Shown here piece by piece: positions 1 to 12,502 of a DNA stretch of 64,000 bases (its first letter is position 1; every line of letters starts with the position of its first letter). The notes under the pieces are model-generated. The model did no database searches. It was not told the origin of the DNA and saw only the letters and a program-made list of their open reading frames with translations. This DNA comes from Aquila chrysaetos chrysaetos (taxonomy: Eukaryota; Chordata; Aves; Accipitriformes; Accipitridae), in assembly GCF_900496995.4 (NCBI RefSeq), contig NC_044004.1:80421538-80485537 (forward strand), given 5' to 3'. Position numbers and translations under genes: made by a program.

Positions 1-495
1 GGAGGGCATACTTAATTTATCCCTGCTTGTATTTTGGTAATATTAATTACATGGCCATATTATTTTTTCTGTAGAAAATATCATAAGTGTACAATAATTT
101 TACAGTAAGTTGAAATGTACAAAGGGGAATGAAACTAATTAAATGAGCAAAAGAATAAAACCAAAAGACAATGATGAATGCTTTACTCAGGAAGTGGACT
201 CATTCTAGTATCTCAAGATCAGCTGCTAGATTTAGTCTTTATATTTTTCTTAACAATCCTGTGAAAAAGTAAAGGGAATATTAATTAAATTATTAATTAA
301 ATTCACAGTTCATACTGTATTGTGAAGTGCTAAGATAACAGTGTGAAGAGAAATAAATCTGTTAAACTGGACTCAAGAAAATTAACAATAGTGAAATGAA
401 ATGCGTTATACTAAACGTTTTCCCTTATTATTATCACATCATGGAAACCACTTATGTAAATGCGCCTGAATTATCCCACCAGTTGACAACATCAC
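1..495. other. AT-rich DNA, no gene seen
   Basis: No coding or RNA feature was recognised. The only local structure is a short duplication of an attaatta-type word around 278-300, which is ordinary low-complexity AT sequence. Confidence 0.6.
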
Positions 496-499
496 AGTT

Positions 500-640
500 C
501 CTGGGAGGCATTTTTACCCCCTTCTTACAGAAGGGGTACTTCAGACATGGAGATACAAAGTTATTAGCCTAAAGTCCCACCGGAGCAGAAATATGAATCG
601 AGAGTGCCGTGTTCCAGGTGAGCATCTGAAGCACAGAACT
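500..640 (-). repeat. MIR-like SINE fragment (ancient CORE-SINE)
   Basis: Read on the plus strand this follows the reverse complement of the MIR 3' half in order. It has a run like 'ttacagaagggg', then an 'act-cagacatggaga' block where MIR has the gaggaaactgaggcacagaga motif. A 'taaagtcccac' block follows where MIR has 'caaggtcacac', then 'gaatcgagagtgcc..gttccaggt' where MIR has the gattcgaacccaggt (B-box side) block. Divergence is high, as expected for a family that stopped moving before amniotes diversified. No flanking duplication is visible. The family call rests on a remembered consensus; a RepeatMasker run would decide it. Confidence 0.65.
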
Positions 641-644
641 GTCA

Positions 645-2807
645 AGGGAGACTTTAAGTATAAATCTGAGGGAAAATGAAGACCTGCTTGACTGTAAGGG
701 CATCATTTATCATATTTTTTCATTTTCATTGTACTGTGCCATAATTTGGAAAATCTTTTAAGAAAGGTGGTGGTCTTAAAATGGCATCTGAAGTATGCTG
801 TATGCTAGGATTTCAATGAATATAATGGTGGAGTAATTACATCTAATAGGGGTTTGTTGGCTCTAAAGATAGTTAAGTGCAAGTCTAGCATAATGAATTG
901 TTCTCGTTAGGTCAGCTGAACTACATTTATGCTAAAAATAAATGCAGGTTGGGATGTTAAGAATGAATACTAGTTTCAAATTCTAAGTATTTATCAAATA
1001 TGATTAGATAAACATTCTAAGTGTTATGCCAGTTTGGATTACTAGTTTTAATTGCTTTTTTGCAGTGATGTTTATATAGTTTTCAGAGATGAGAAGATAA
1101 TTAGTGAACACTGTTATGCAAAATGTAACAGGAAAAAATCTATGCATAATCTTACTGTGAGAGCAATTTTTAAGTCTTGCAAAAACATTTTCTCATTAGT
1201 TCTTGACTACCCAAGTTTAGAGTACTAGGAGAGTTCCCTGAGTTAATTCTTCATTTCCTTCTGCGTGTTATCACGATCTGAAAGCGTTACAGTGAGCTCA
1301 GACCTGTCACTGTATCAGAAATGAGCATCTTCGTGACCCGTTTGTCCAGCTGTGGCAATGGCCAGCCGGAGTTTGTCCACCTCTGTGAACCTATCGAACT
1401 TTTTTCAGAAGTGGACCAACCTGAAACTGCAAGTATTATTGTTTTAGGAGTAGTCAGTGTCTCAAAAGTCCTAGTCCTGCAGCTACTCTGATTCTCTCAG
1501 CTAGAGGTGAGAATACCAGGCAGCTCTGTCTGGAAAAGTGTACTTAAGATCGTGTTGTTTCTTGGACATCTATACCCATCAAAAAATTTCAGAATTACTC
1601 TTACCTAAATCTCTAACTAGAGCTGATAGCAGTGTTAAATTTGTTGTGAAAGTATGTATTTTTGAAGATACTTCTATTTGGCGGGAATCATACTGAATGC
1701 ATTTTTCAATTTGTGAGTATTTTTCATCAAAATTCATATATGCACTAATGAAAGGAAAGGTTGATCTTTCTCGTTAGAGAAACAAAATTTATACTGACAA
1801 AAGCTATTTGAAATAGTTTGAATAGTTGTAATTGAACAACTTAAATTTTGGGGAGTAAAAGGCAAAATTTATTCAGCATCTTATTCGTTAAGACTCAGAC
1901 AAAAGGAATCTACCAGAAGGATGTCAGCTTCGAGGCTGAGCAGTATTACAGCACTGAGCAGGTGTAAGTGAAGAGTTTCTACAGGAAAAAATTAAGCATT
2001 TTTGAGATTGGAAATCTGTGCACCTGCAATATAGTATTTTTCTGTTAGGATCCATGCGTTGATAAAAGACATCTGGTCAAGGAAAAGAGTTGTGAGCTAT
2101 TACTCAAAATTCTTGTAGTAGGACCTCAGAAAACTGGTAAGAAACATGCAGGAAGGGTCTTTTAACTGTGTAGAATGTAAATATGTTTTAAAAGATTTTT
2201 TAAACCACTGAAGTTGGCAAAGGAGTTAGTATAGTCTCACTGATACATAGAAAACTCAGTTGTGTTTTCCTCCTAGAGAGCTATGAGGTATCATTGTTGG
2301 ATTACTGGAGGAGGGAGTTCTTTAGTAGTATGCATGTTTTGATAATAATAAGCCAAATTTACTCTAAAACTTAGGTTCTGATAAAGCCTCTCATAGAATA
2401 AGGTATGATATTCAACACCAATTCAACGCTTCCAAGATTAAAATATGCCACTCTTTTAATTGATATATATTTTGAATGTATCCAAGTATCGTATTGGTAG
2501 GCTCTATTGTTTATGATATGAATATGATTAAAAAGGAGCACTAGCAAAAGTGAAATTGTTTTCGTTCATTATCTTGAGTGTCAAAACAAAGGAGAAGGAA
2601 AAGAAGCGAGGTAAGCAGTGAAAATTAGAGGTTTAACATTTTGTTCATGTTAATAGTTTAAACTGGAGTAAAATTTTGACATAGATGGTTTATATGTTCA
2701 GACCATAGATTTTCCATCATGAATATCAGAATAATTACGTCTAAGCAAAAATAGAATAAATGCGTTGTTTCTTGAGACTGACTTGCTTTGTTTTTCATTT
2801 TCAAAAG
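645..2807. other. AT-rich DNA with one short open stretch
   Basis: Mostly AT-rich sequence with no recognisable gene. Between about 1,285 and 1,490 one plus-strand frame stays open for roughly 69 codons after a TGA, over a locally GC-richer piece with several CpGs. An in-frame ATG lies at 1,321. The predicted peptide matches no family I recognise, and there is no convincing donor at its end. I treat it as unassigned. Confidence 0.5.
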
Positions 2808-2931
2808 GTGCTGCTACTCTGGGCTGGTTCTTAGTGATCATTCTTCAGTTGCTGGTAACATCCATGGATCGAGACCCTTTGGAAAATTGCAGGATTTTTG
2901 ATGGGGATAACAGATGTAAGGGCATTGGCTG
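2808..2931 (+). other. Exon-like interval, unassigned (hydrophobic segment)
   Basis: A polypyrimidine-rich stretch ends in an AAG acceptor at 2,805-2,807, and a good donor (CTG then GTAAGA) follows at 2,932. Between them one frame is open for the full 124 bp (phase 1 in, phase 2 out). The predicted peptide has a hydrophobic run (residues LGWFLVIILQLLV) followed by an acidic, Cys-containing tail (motifs MDRDPLENC and DGDNRCKG). This could be part of a membrane protein exon or a chance open frame: 41 open codons are not significant alone. I recognise no family and see no partner exon nearby. Confidence 0.2.
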
Positions 2932-4329
2932 GTAAGAAAATTACATAAATGTAGCAAATCGATAAATACTGCACCTTTTTGCATCTGCTTTTTTTTCTTT
3001 TGTCTTCATGTTAATGAGACTAATATGCTTTCCACATGAAAATGAGGATTGTTCTCTAGCATAAATAGGTACAAGATGCTATGGAAGATGCTTGTGGCCA
3101 TATGCTTCTCTACCATCACCACCATTTGTATTTCTGGTTTGGGGGATTACAAGTTGATAGCAGCCTCTGTCAGCAACACTGTTCAAATCCCTTTGGTTTC
3201 ATATAACTCTTGTCCATTTGGGGAAAAGCACTGTTTTTCCTGTATTACTACTGAATTTCTCCAATGTCTCTGTTTTGAGGAATTGCATGAATAGAAACTG
3301 CCACAGTGAGTTTGACTGCAGACGTACATATTTCAGTATAGCATCGGCTATAATGATCTTCATTGACTTATTTCAGAGGATGTACTGCAAAAAGTCCAGG
3401 AGGACTGTAGCTAATGGTTTAATGTATCGAAAGAGATGTTTCCCCCTAAACCTTAGTGATTGAACATGAGTTTGTATCTGCTTCAGAACAGCTGCTGTTT
3501 CTTTCATACGTACCCTACAGTAATTGAATAGTCCTGCCATTTACTACATAAGTAGCCACTCCTCCTTTAAATCCTGCAAGTTCATACTGGCTGAGAGTGC
3601 TTTCCTTTGCCATTTAACTCCCACTATTTTGCCATGCCAAATCCTTTATACCCAAGAGTTTAGCTTTTCCTGCCATAGCAACCAGGTATGGTTATTATGT
3701 GCTTTGTCAAGACCTTAAATAGCAGGAGCTATTTGTGTCAAAGGCATTGAAAGTCTATGGTGATTTTTACAGGAAAAAGCAGGGCTTAATCACAAAGCTG
3801 TTATGAAAATTACTTTAAAGGATGTATTCTGCAAGATCCAGTGCCTTTGGTTCTCACAGATGGTCACCAAAATGTGTAAAATGAACTAACATATTGAAAA
3901 TCGTGTATTTATGAAAAGTACTAGGTCTGACAGTTACTGAAGTAAACTGGCGTGAGGGGAGAATTTTTGTATTTGATCAATATATTGTCAGTCAATATAT
4001 GAAGGAAGAATGTACTAAATTGTGTTATAAAATTACAATTAGTCCTATGCAGTAATGAAGCTGTAAGTAAACCTGCTCCAGTAGCAACTGTAATTATTCC
4101 ATAAATTAAAGAAAAAAATGCTTAAGGGTGAATGCTTGTTAGGCACTTCACAAAATCAGGCTACTTTAACTGCATTTTTCTTATCAACTATACAGTCTAT
4201 GGGTGGTAATGGTTTCTAGGCAGGCGCAGATTTTTTTGAGATATGTGTACTCTGCATTTTTTTAATCTGTTGTGTAAATACTCAATTTATTAGTTAGTTA
4301 ATAATGATAAAAAGGTTGATTAAATAAAG
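2932..4329. other. AT-rich DNA, no gene seen
   Basis: Two short overlapping plus-strand open frames (81 codons each, 3,049-3,463) and one of 64 codons at 3,524 have no recognisable domains and no family resemblance. No repeat could be assigned. Confidence 0.5.
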
Positions 4330-4475
4330 GTGCTGGTTTAGTATAATTAGCACAGCTGTTTGTGGCTCCATTTCAGATACCACTAATGTTTATTTCATGA
4401 CAAACATACAAGACAGAATGGAGCTGTTGGGATTAGCTTGAGGATTCTGACCACAGGAACTGCCTCACCAGCATT
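4330..4475. promoter_or_regulatory. Candidate conserved non-coding element
   Basis: Repeat-free block with homeodomain-type words (TATAATTAG at about 4,341), an E-box-like CAGCTG and balanced composition unlike the surrounding AT runs. This is a judgement from sequence texture only; cross-species conservation cannot be seen here. Confidence 0.2.
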
Positions 4476-4809
4476 TCTTGTCAGAAGTCACCCAGAGGCC
4501 CTAAATAGCAAAGAACCGGCACCCTTCGCTCGGGCTGCCCGTCGGGTCGGGGAGCAGCAATAGTTAGACGCTGTTGTCAGAATTGTGTAAGCGGGAAGGA
4601 AGCATCCCTTCAACAAACCAACCAAATCATTGCAGCATCCAAAGATGCTTCTTCCTTCTTAGGAACAACAAGCCTTTGTGTACATATTTGAGGGTAGGAG
4701 GTGGCAAGCGAGGAGGATGAGTGATTCCACAACATTGTGAAAGCATTGAGCATCAGCAGTAGGAAACAGGTCGCTCTCAGTCAGTCAGCTATTACCTGAA
4801 GACTTGCGG

Positions 4810-4849
4810 TTTGTTTTTTTTCTTTTTTTTCTTTTTTTCTTTTTTATTA
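4810..4849 (+). repeat. Polypyrimidine (T-rich) tract
   Basis: About 40 nt made almost only of T with regularly spaced single C residues, interrupted by one G near the start. It is simple sequence. On the minus strand it could be the A-rich tail of a retroposon, but no retroposon body was recognised next to it. Confidence 0.8.
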
Positions 4850-5220
4850 TCTGGGAGAAGTAGGCTAGTTTGTGGTCAGAACGCCTAGCTCGAGTTTTGA
4901 AGCTTAACAGATCAGACTTGTCTAGTTGCAGTACCCTGCAGATAAAAGGCATCATTCAGCCAGCCCAGTCTCCAATAATTAGTATCTGAGCTTCATAAAT
5001 ACCTAATTTTATCAATGGTTCTGTGACTATACAAGGATGAAGTCATAAGCTACTTTGGGTGTACACTATAAATGAACTGGTAATATTAACTGAATGTGAT
5101 GTAAATCGGGGCTCTTTAGAGCTCATCGGTGAGCAGGAATCAATATTAAAGAAATTGTAAAATTTCAAATATTTTTTGCTCTGATAAATAAATTGATTAC
5201 TTTGGGCTCTTCTGGGAGGA

Positions 5221-5320
5221 AGCGTAGCACAGTAGTTCTGCTACCACTGGAGTGGAAATCTGGATATCTGCTTTTCGCCTTACTCCGCTATAAAATAGCG
5301 ACAATACCAGTAACATATAT
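5221..5320 (+). repeat. MIR-like SINE fragment
   Basis: The order of landmarks matches MIR on the plus strand. A 'gcacagtagtt' 5' motif is followed by 'ccactggagtggaaatctgg' (MIR: cactggactggagtcaggagacctgg), then a 'ctccgc' block, then 'tataaaatagcgacaatacc' where MIR has 'tgtaaaatggggataatacc'. The centre appears deleted. Divergence is high. Confidence 0.5.
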
Positions 5321-8040
5321 TTGCTTGAAGCTTTCTCTATAAACACAGTCCTAGTGGTTTTAGATCCTTACAGGCTAATTTCAGTTAACGTTCATCATTT
5401 ACATGCACAGATAAATATATCCTGGAGGTACATCCTACCTATAATAAGTAAATGGAAGTATTTATAGGTAATAGTTTTGGGATAGAATAACTCTGCTTTT
5501 TAATCCATATTTCTCTCTCTCACTTGTCCAGGTACCTGGAATTTTTCCCCGTTCCAGTCAATGCAACAAGCCATTTCCTCTTTGAGAAAAGTGCCAATTA
5601 TTTCTATTCTGAGAAAGCTCCCAAATGAGCACCTTCTCTGGCCCCCAAGACCAAGATTATCACCATTCTCACTGATCCATCAGATCAGGCGTACTCTTGG
5701 TATCAGGTATAATGATGTAGCCTCTTGTTACTACCATTCATTGTAGTTTTTGCCCTATATTAAGCTATCAAAAGAGTGCAGTGTGACACCTACCATGCTA
5801 TATCTGGAACAGTCACATTTGTTAATGTCACCCACTGAATACATTTAGCATGGCTGTGCTACCGTTATGACACTCCAGCAATGCATTAGGATTTAAAAAC
5901 AATTTTCCAGCAGCACCAGGGTGTGCTTTGAGGATCCAGAAGAAGATTGTTATCTTGCGTTCACCGCTTCCACGTGAGAAATAAAGAGCTAGATCCTGTA
6001 AGTTTATCGAAGGTCCAGCTTTCCAAATTCATCATCTAGGCTGGGCTGCTCTTTGTCACATATAGATAGAATTACCCACACATAAAATAATACGCATTAA
6101 AAATCTGTGTCCATCTATTATACCTACTTCTTCTAGTGCAGACTAGTAGCTTTGTATGAATGCTCAGTTCAACAAATGAGGCTTCTCCTTCTGTGCTTTC
6201 TGACACCGGGTGACCTTCCTCTCCTTTGGGTGACTAGAAGAGGACATAAAGGTCCCACATAAATGGGTGTGCTGTCTTCCTGACATTAAACAGCATGTAT
6301 GACTGTAACTGATGATGGATGTGGAAATTAACTCCCAGACTGTGAAGGAGTCTGTCTCTCTCCACCCACTGTTGAAAAGCCTCCTAATTTGGGCAGCCAT
6401 GTTAGACATCTAAGGCTAGATAGAGCAAATACTCCTAATAATGGAATTTCAATATGTGATAGAAATAACAATGACTAAAGAAGCTGGTATCAGAAGTAGT
6501 CTGGTGGTAAAACCTGCTCTTAGCAAGTCTAATCAATGCACACCACAATTTGTATCCTGCACCACCTATGCTAGGGCTCTCAATATTTTTCATATCCAAG
6601 TGGCTGAAGTTATGGCAGCAGTATTAGGAATTCCTGCAAAAAAATTCAAAGGGAAGGAAGGAGAGCATTGGGAAAAGAAAAACCTTGTTTGTGATGTTAG
6701 AGGCTTTATTATAGTTAAGCAACAGCTGAAAGAACTTGCATTTTGTTGGGGTTTATTTTATTCCCCCATCTGTTCTACCCTTTTCACTACATACTTTCTT
6801 TTTTCATTTTAAATTCAAGTTCTGATTATAATGGAGTTTTCTGAAAGGCTTTGGAGAAAACATACGTGTTGATGAAATGAGGAAACTTGTGAAAATAAAG
6901 GTTTTGAAGTAGAAGTGGGTTTTAGTCAGAATGTTTGAAGAAATGCAGAAAAAAAAAGACAATAAAAAAATCCGAAAAGACAAAGACGTTGTTATAAGGG
7001 CAATTTTGATCTCTTTAAGAAAATTCTTCAGACTTAGTGATTCCTCCTGAAAACAAGGAAGAAGAGATTTTTCTATTCAGAGTAATTATATCATAGGGCA
7101 GATGAATATACATTGAAATCACTGTTATGTACCACTTGTAAGACACAAAGTCTTTCTCAATTCATTTGTTGAAATAGCCTGTCTTTTTTTTAGGACCTGA
7201 CCCAAGCCTAATTAAAATCAAAGGTAGAACTCCAGTAGTTGACAAAATATGTTAATCTACTAATTTCCATTAAAATGAGTATTGGGAAAAAAGATTTCAG
7301 ACAAAAGGAGGTGAACAAATTTCAGCTAAGAGGAAATTTTGGAACTTTGTGGTTCAGGAACCTCTGCGTACCAGCACTTGGTTATTATGGTAATGTTTGC
7401 ACAGCTTAGAATTGTGAACCCCTATTTAAATGCATATTCCCTGAATAGTGGATTTTGAAAGTCTGTCAGAAAATCAACCCTCTTAACACAGCATTTAAAT
7501 CTGTACTCAGCCTTCAATATTGCTGAAATCTTAGTGGGATCTAAGCTTGTGTTTACATGCTGTCCTTAAGAGAAGTTTTCCTGAGGAAGTAATTTTCTGA
7601 AACATGGCCTATAAACGCTCTGAAAAACAGCAAAGCATCTTTGTCTTCCCACTTCATGAACCTCAGTTCAATTATAAAGATGCCAATTTTTAGAAGTTCT
7701 TCAGAACGAGCTCTTTTTCTGTTACACGTGACACATGTGTCAGTCACATTTCTAGCCGGCAGTTTGAAAACCAACCTGCAGAAGCAGCTACCTTTGTCAT
7801 AAATTCAAGTTGACAGCTTCTCTGCAGGGCTTTCAATTAGGATCTTTAAAAAAAAAAAAAAAAGAAAAAGAATGAAAGTGTCAGTCCAAATGCGATGAGC
7901 AAATGCTATTTTACAGGAGACCTGCACATACTGTTTTTTGTTCAGACTCCATGACGATCAGGAACCCGCAATGCCAAGCGTTGGATAAAAAGCGCTTTAA
8001 AAAACCTCATTACAGTGACATAAAAATACCTGCTTTTGCC
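5321..8040. other. AT-rich DNA, no gene seen; A16 tract
   Basis: No gene or assignable repeat was recognised. The longest open frame, 123 codons on the plus strand at 6,441-6,812, has no domain I know and is within chance length. There is an A16 run at 7,848-7,863 continuing into an A-rich stretch. Confidence 0.5.
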
Positions 8041-8560
8041 GTTTGAGGGGATGCGTGCGTTGGATGCCGGGCGGCACCTGAGGCCCGGTGGGCTTTCCTG
8101 CCGAGCTGAGGGACGAGGTAGTGGAGTGGATCTGTGACGCTACTCAAATAATCCCATCTCTTTCACTGAACACTTTGTACGCTCGACGGAGGAAGTTTCA
8201 AAAAAAAAAACCCCTCCAATTTCAATGTTGGTGGCTGAAAGCTTTGATTATGAAGCGGCTGGAAAGAGGTAAAAACCTCAGGCGCGGTAAAAGCTTTCTG
8301 TGCCTCAAGTGCAAACTGCTAAGTGGTGTTGATACGATAATTTGATCAGCTTGTCATAGCTGCAATCCCTGGCAGCTCTCTTCCCGCGGCTGCCTCCCAG
8401 GAAAACCCTGGCCGGTTTTTAAGTCACAAGCGATCACATCTGACCCTGCGTCAGGATTGCCACCGCTGCCTCTATCAGTTGCGGTAAATGTTGTCTTCCG
8501 GGCTCCAGAACGGAAAGTTTTCTTGGGAAGTGTGGAGAGAAAATTTATAATTAAGTTTCT
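8041..8560. other. GC- and CpG-richer patch
   Basis: Composition shifts to higher GC with several CpGs (for example around 8,050-8,120 and 8,380-8,470). There is no TATA-box arrangement, no recognisable exon, and overlapping short open frames on both strands. Could be a non-coding element or decayed repeat. Confidence 0.3.
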
Positions 8561-8826
8561 AGCTTGTAAAGTGCTAAAACTAACCCTGAAGCAGTCATTA
8601 AATGTAAATTGATTGAACGATTTCTGCCTGAATCTTCAGCAAGCCTTAAACAACGCGCTCCGTAGGTGTGAACGGGGATGCAGAAGCCCCTGTGGCTGGC
8701 TGAATGGAGGGCCAGTTCCTGAAATCACGTTGACTTTATATTCATCACTGAAACATATGACTGGAAAACTGATAAAAACTCTTAGGATAGGCACCAGGGG
8801 TGAATGTGCAAAGAGGGCCAAATAAC

Positions 8827-8848
8827 ACCCACCCACCCACCCACCCCC
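8827..8848 (-). repeat. (ACCC)n microsatellite; minus-strand G-quadruplex motif
   Basis: Five C-tracts of at least three bases separated by single A residues. On the minus strand this reads as G3+ runs with single-T loops, the pattern known to form very stable parallel G-quadruplexes in vitro. No gene context is visible. Confidence 0.85.
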
Positions 8849-11439
8849 GTTCTTTGGATATGTACCACACCAGCTTTCCTCATCCACTGCCTCTCTCTTG
8901 CTCTTCTGTTAAAGCTGCAGCTGTGGCAGCTTAACCAGGTATGTACGTGCTAAATTTGTTAAAGATACTCCTTTCTTTTTACAGCTATTAATTATAGATG
9001 GGCAGAAACTGAGAAATGATGCAATTATAGAAATGGATGAAGTTCAAAAGTTTGTTGGAATTTCTCTGCGTTGTAATTATTCTGATGTCTTTGTGTGATT
9101 TATGTGATGATTATTTTGCAGAAAAGAGGTTTACATGAGAGTGTTTTCAGACACCATTCGGCATGGGAGAAGTTGAGGGGGGCTGAAGCCGATGGTAACT
9201 TGCAGCCATCAGATCCTTATGATGACTGTTCAGAAACTCTCACCAATCATTCCTCTAAGGGCAGGGTTTTTTCTGATTCATGAATTCTGAACTTGAGGTC
9301 CTTCCTAGGTAGCTAGAAAATGTCTGAGACTGTTAATCGTCACACGGTATCACAGCACTAAATCTCCAGCAAACAACCAGTGTAACCTAAAATTTAAAAA
9401 GAGCTAGAGTAAGAAACAGCATTCTCCTTTTGAAAATATTGAGACCCTTTTTTTTCAGAATCCATGTTATTCATTAAACCAACTATTTCCAGTTAATATT
9501 TACATTTCAAGAAAGGAAGATTTTAAATTAAGCTTTATTTTCAAAATTCTTACTCAGCTCTTAGTATCTCACTATTTTGAAAATAATGGTACCTGCTGAG
9601 AGCCAGTAGTTATGAGCCACCAACTTTTGTGGCATGGCTGAGAATCAGAGGCTGGAAGACTATGGGAAATGTCATTCACTTATCAAAATAATTGGTAGAT
9701 GGGTGTAGCTCTGAGAACATTATAAGAAGGTAGAAAAAAGCAGAGATCATTTTTACCCCAAAGAAATTAGACTCACAGAGTGAAATCTTACCCTTTTGGA
9801 AATGATACCAAAATTAATGCTAGATACACTGGGGCCAGCCAAATAGTTGGCAAAAAGAGACCAACACAGGTAAGTAGTCTTACTTTAAAATTAACTAGAA
9901 ATCTGTCAAAGAATTCAAGTACCAAGGAGGACTTTTAAAAGTAATAAGGCACCTAATTTTGTGACTCTGCACATCTTTCAGGTTAGAAAGCCACCATGTT
10001 TCATGTCCTAAGGAACATCTTTGTGGACTTTTTAATGCGGTTGAAAGGAAAAAAAAACAACAAAAGCATTTGTGATTATTTTCTTTTGCTGTTGCATTTT
10101 GTGACTTTGTGTTAGACATCTTTATAAAATGAGATTTTTAGCTGAACCATATATTCATCTCAGTGATGCTCTTATGTTTGTAAAACTCTTGAAAAAGTCT
10201 CAAGCAGCAGAGCTGAGATTTTTTGAGTTACAGAATGTCAAAGTTTCACTTGCTGATAAACAGAACTTTGTTGCATTTTCTGAAAATGAAAGAAAAAGGG
10301 AAGTTAGGAACTCAGTTCTGGATCTTGTTAACAAAGCCATCAGATATAACCAGATTTACAGCTGTCTGTAGATACAGGAACCAACTTCTGTAGTATACCA
10401 GTCCCCTGCCATTTCTCAAAAATCGGGCTTGACGTTTTGATGCTGTGAACGAGTTAAGTTCTAGAAAAGAGTTTTAAAAAAAAAAAAGGAGGGCGGCCCA
10501 GGAAATCAAAGAGAGATGGAAGGAGGAATTACGAAGTTGCTTGCAAGGTGGCTCACAGGTACCTGCAGGAGGTGGGAAGGTGATTTCTAAAAGCGTGAGG
10601 GGAGGACAGAGAGCGCTGGGTAGATGCACTCAGCTGGCACAGCAGAGGAAGAAAAGAATTCTCATGGTGGAGAGAGTTACTATGGAAATATAAGCTCTCC
10701 CTTGCTATACACGTGTAAGGTCTACTTTGTCCAACCATCCCAGCCATGCTTTTCCATTCTGATTAACTTTAGGCCTTAAGCCAGTTAAGAGTGCCTTAAA
10801 AAGCTCCCTTGAGTTGCTCTCTGGAACAAAGCCGATTACAAACTCTCTTCAACAGTTTTGACACCCTCATACTGAGCCAGCGTGTGTCTGAAGGCGGCAG
10901 GAGGAAACGGCTCCGCAAGCCTTTCCCCCTGTCTCTCCCAAATGAGTTTGTCACGTTCAAGGGTGAAACAGCCCTTCCATTAGTAACATGCCAGCCCTCA
11001 AAGGGGGGCTTCACGCGGTCTGTAACTCAGCGCAACGGAAGCATATTTCATACTTTTAGAAAGTGCTGTTGCCTGCTTTAGTGTTAACACTTCAGCCTGT
11101 CTTCACTGCGTCAGTATTGACTTGCTTATTTTTATTAAAAATAAATAAGTGAAGGGCAGCGCACGCCCACAGGTGTCTCCTTCCCCCTAAGTTTGACAAG
11201 ATGGAAGCTTACAGCTAGGCCGTGTGATTTCACTAACAGTACTGTAATTGCATTCTCTCTGCTGATATTCCGAGATCTAAAAAGAAAGATGAGGCATGAG
11301 AAAGAACCAGCTGACGAAGTCTGATGTTCACTAAACAGTGCTTTGTTAAACCAGACATCAGTATTTACTGTGCATCTATCTGAAAGGTAAAAGTGAGAGA
11401 GCACAGTAACGCTGCTATCAGATTGCCATTTTGGATTTA
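8849..11439. other. No gene seen; possible amniote repeat piece at 9.78 kb
   Basis: Mixed AT-rich sequence. Around 9,776-9,842 the order 'gtgaaatcttaccc', 'ccaaaatt' and 'tggggccag' resembles the motif GTGAAATCCTG..CCAAAACTCCCATTGACTTCAATGG-type repeats common in reptile and bird genomes, but the match is partial. A perfect CAG|GTAAGT donor-like word lies at 9,849-9,856 without a convincing exon. 10,800-11,100 is GC-richer with short open frames on both strands that I do not believe. Confidence 0.4.
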
Positions 11440-11860
11440 GTTAACTTGTGTTAAAGTTTTCCTGCTGTTCCGCACCTCATCTTCAGCTGTTCATCACCCC
11501 TTCCCTGAAATTACCAGCCTCCCTGATCTGTCAGTGTAACTGGATGTCTAGTCTCTCCACAAGCCAGTTTTGCCGAACTGAGCTGTGTTAGATAACCCCT
11601 ATTATTAGAAGTGTTTCAGCTGTTGGATTCATTTAGACAGAACTGGGTTAGAAGCAATTACACATGCCATTAGTTGACAGTTTGGAGAAGCCTGTAACCT
11701 CCAGTAGTGATGAAATGGGCGATGGGATCAGCAGAAAGTGGAGTGATAACCTCTTAATCTGGCACAATTGCTGCCCAGATAGCCTTACTTAGCATCAAGG
11801 ACCCTACGTGGGCAAGTTGCATTCGTTAATACTGAGAAAGCAATATAATTATTATACCTT
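11440..11860. promoter_or_regulatory. Candidate conserved non-coding element
   Basis: About 420 bp free of recognisable repeats and of simple sequence. It has E-box-like words (CAGCTG twice, near 11,486 and 11,619) and AT-rich homeodomain-like words (CATTAG near 11,669, GTTAAT near 11,825), in even composition. The texture resembles developmental enhancers in vertebrate gene deserts. Conservation is inferred, not seen. Confidence 0.25.
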
Positions 11861-12484
11861 AAAGACTGACAGTGTTGCTGTTCTACCTGCTACTTCTTAA
11901 AAGTGGCAGAATCAGACTTGCAGTTACGCTCATCATTTTCTGTTACATTGGGAAAATAGCCTTCTGTCAACAAGGGGTGTTGTGTAACTCTGGAGCAGTC
12001 AATGGTGAAAAGCTAAGCAGGTTACCTTCTTGCTTATTAGGCACAGAAAACAGTTGTCATAAGTGTTCTACTAAACATTAAAAGCAGGAGAGTCAAACAG
12101 AACTAAGATGAGGTGAGTTACAGCAGGTTACAGCGTCTTATTTGTGTGAAACTCATTGAGTATGTGAGAGAGAATGAGACTGCAGAAGCTGTCATAAGCC
12201 ATGTATTCTTTCCCATTCCTAATAACTTATTAGTATGTGAACTGAAAAGTGTCCTTATTTTTATGTATGACATTATTTTCAGATTTGACCATGAGAAGGG
12301 GTTTTGGTGCCAGCTTCTAGAAGAAGAAAAAGCTAAATGCACAGAAGAGTTTGAAGACCAAATATAGGTGTCCATGAACCACGAGGTAACCTTTAAAAAA
12401 CTACAGAAATTTTAAACTTCGGTATTTAGGGCACTGCAGTGTTAATGCAGCCAGAGGATAGTATTATGGATGCAAATACTATCT

Positions 12485-12502
12485 AGTATAGTATAGTATA
12501 GT
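12485..12502 (+). repeat. Short (TATAG)n pentanucleotide repeat
   Basis: About three and a half copies of a TATAG unit in tandem, then decay. Too short to be more than a microsatellite seed. Confidence 0.75.

Noticed and set aside
1885..1968. Plus-strand peptide resembling a cullin repeat piece (IYQKD, EQYYSTE)
   Set aside because: Only about 20 residues, no continuation upstream or downstream, and many gaps needed; probably coincidence.
9849..9856. Perfect CAG|GTAAGT donor word
   Set aside because: The preceding open stretch is short and lies in a probable repeat piece; donor words of this quality occur by chance several times in 64 kb.
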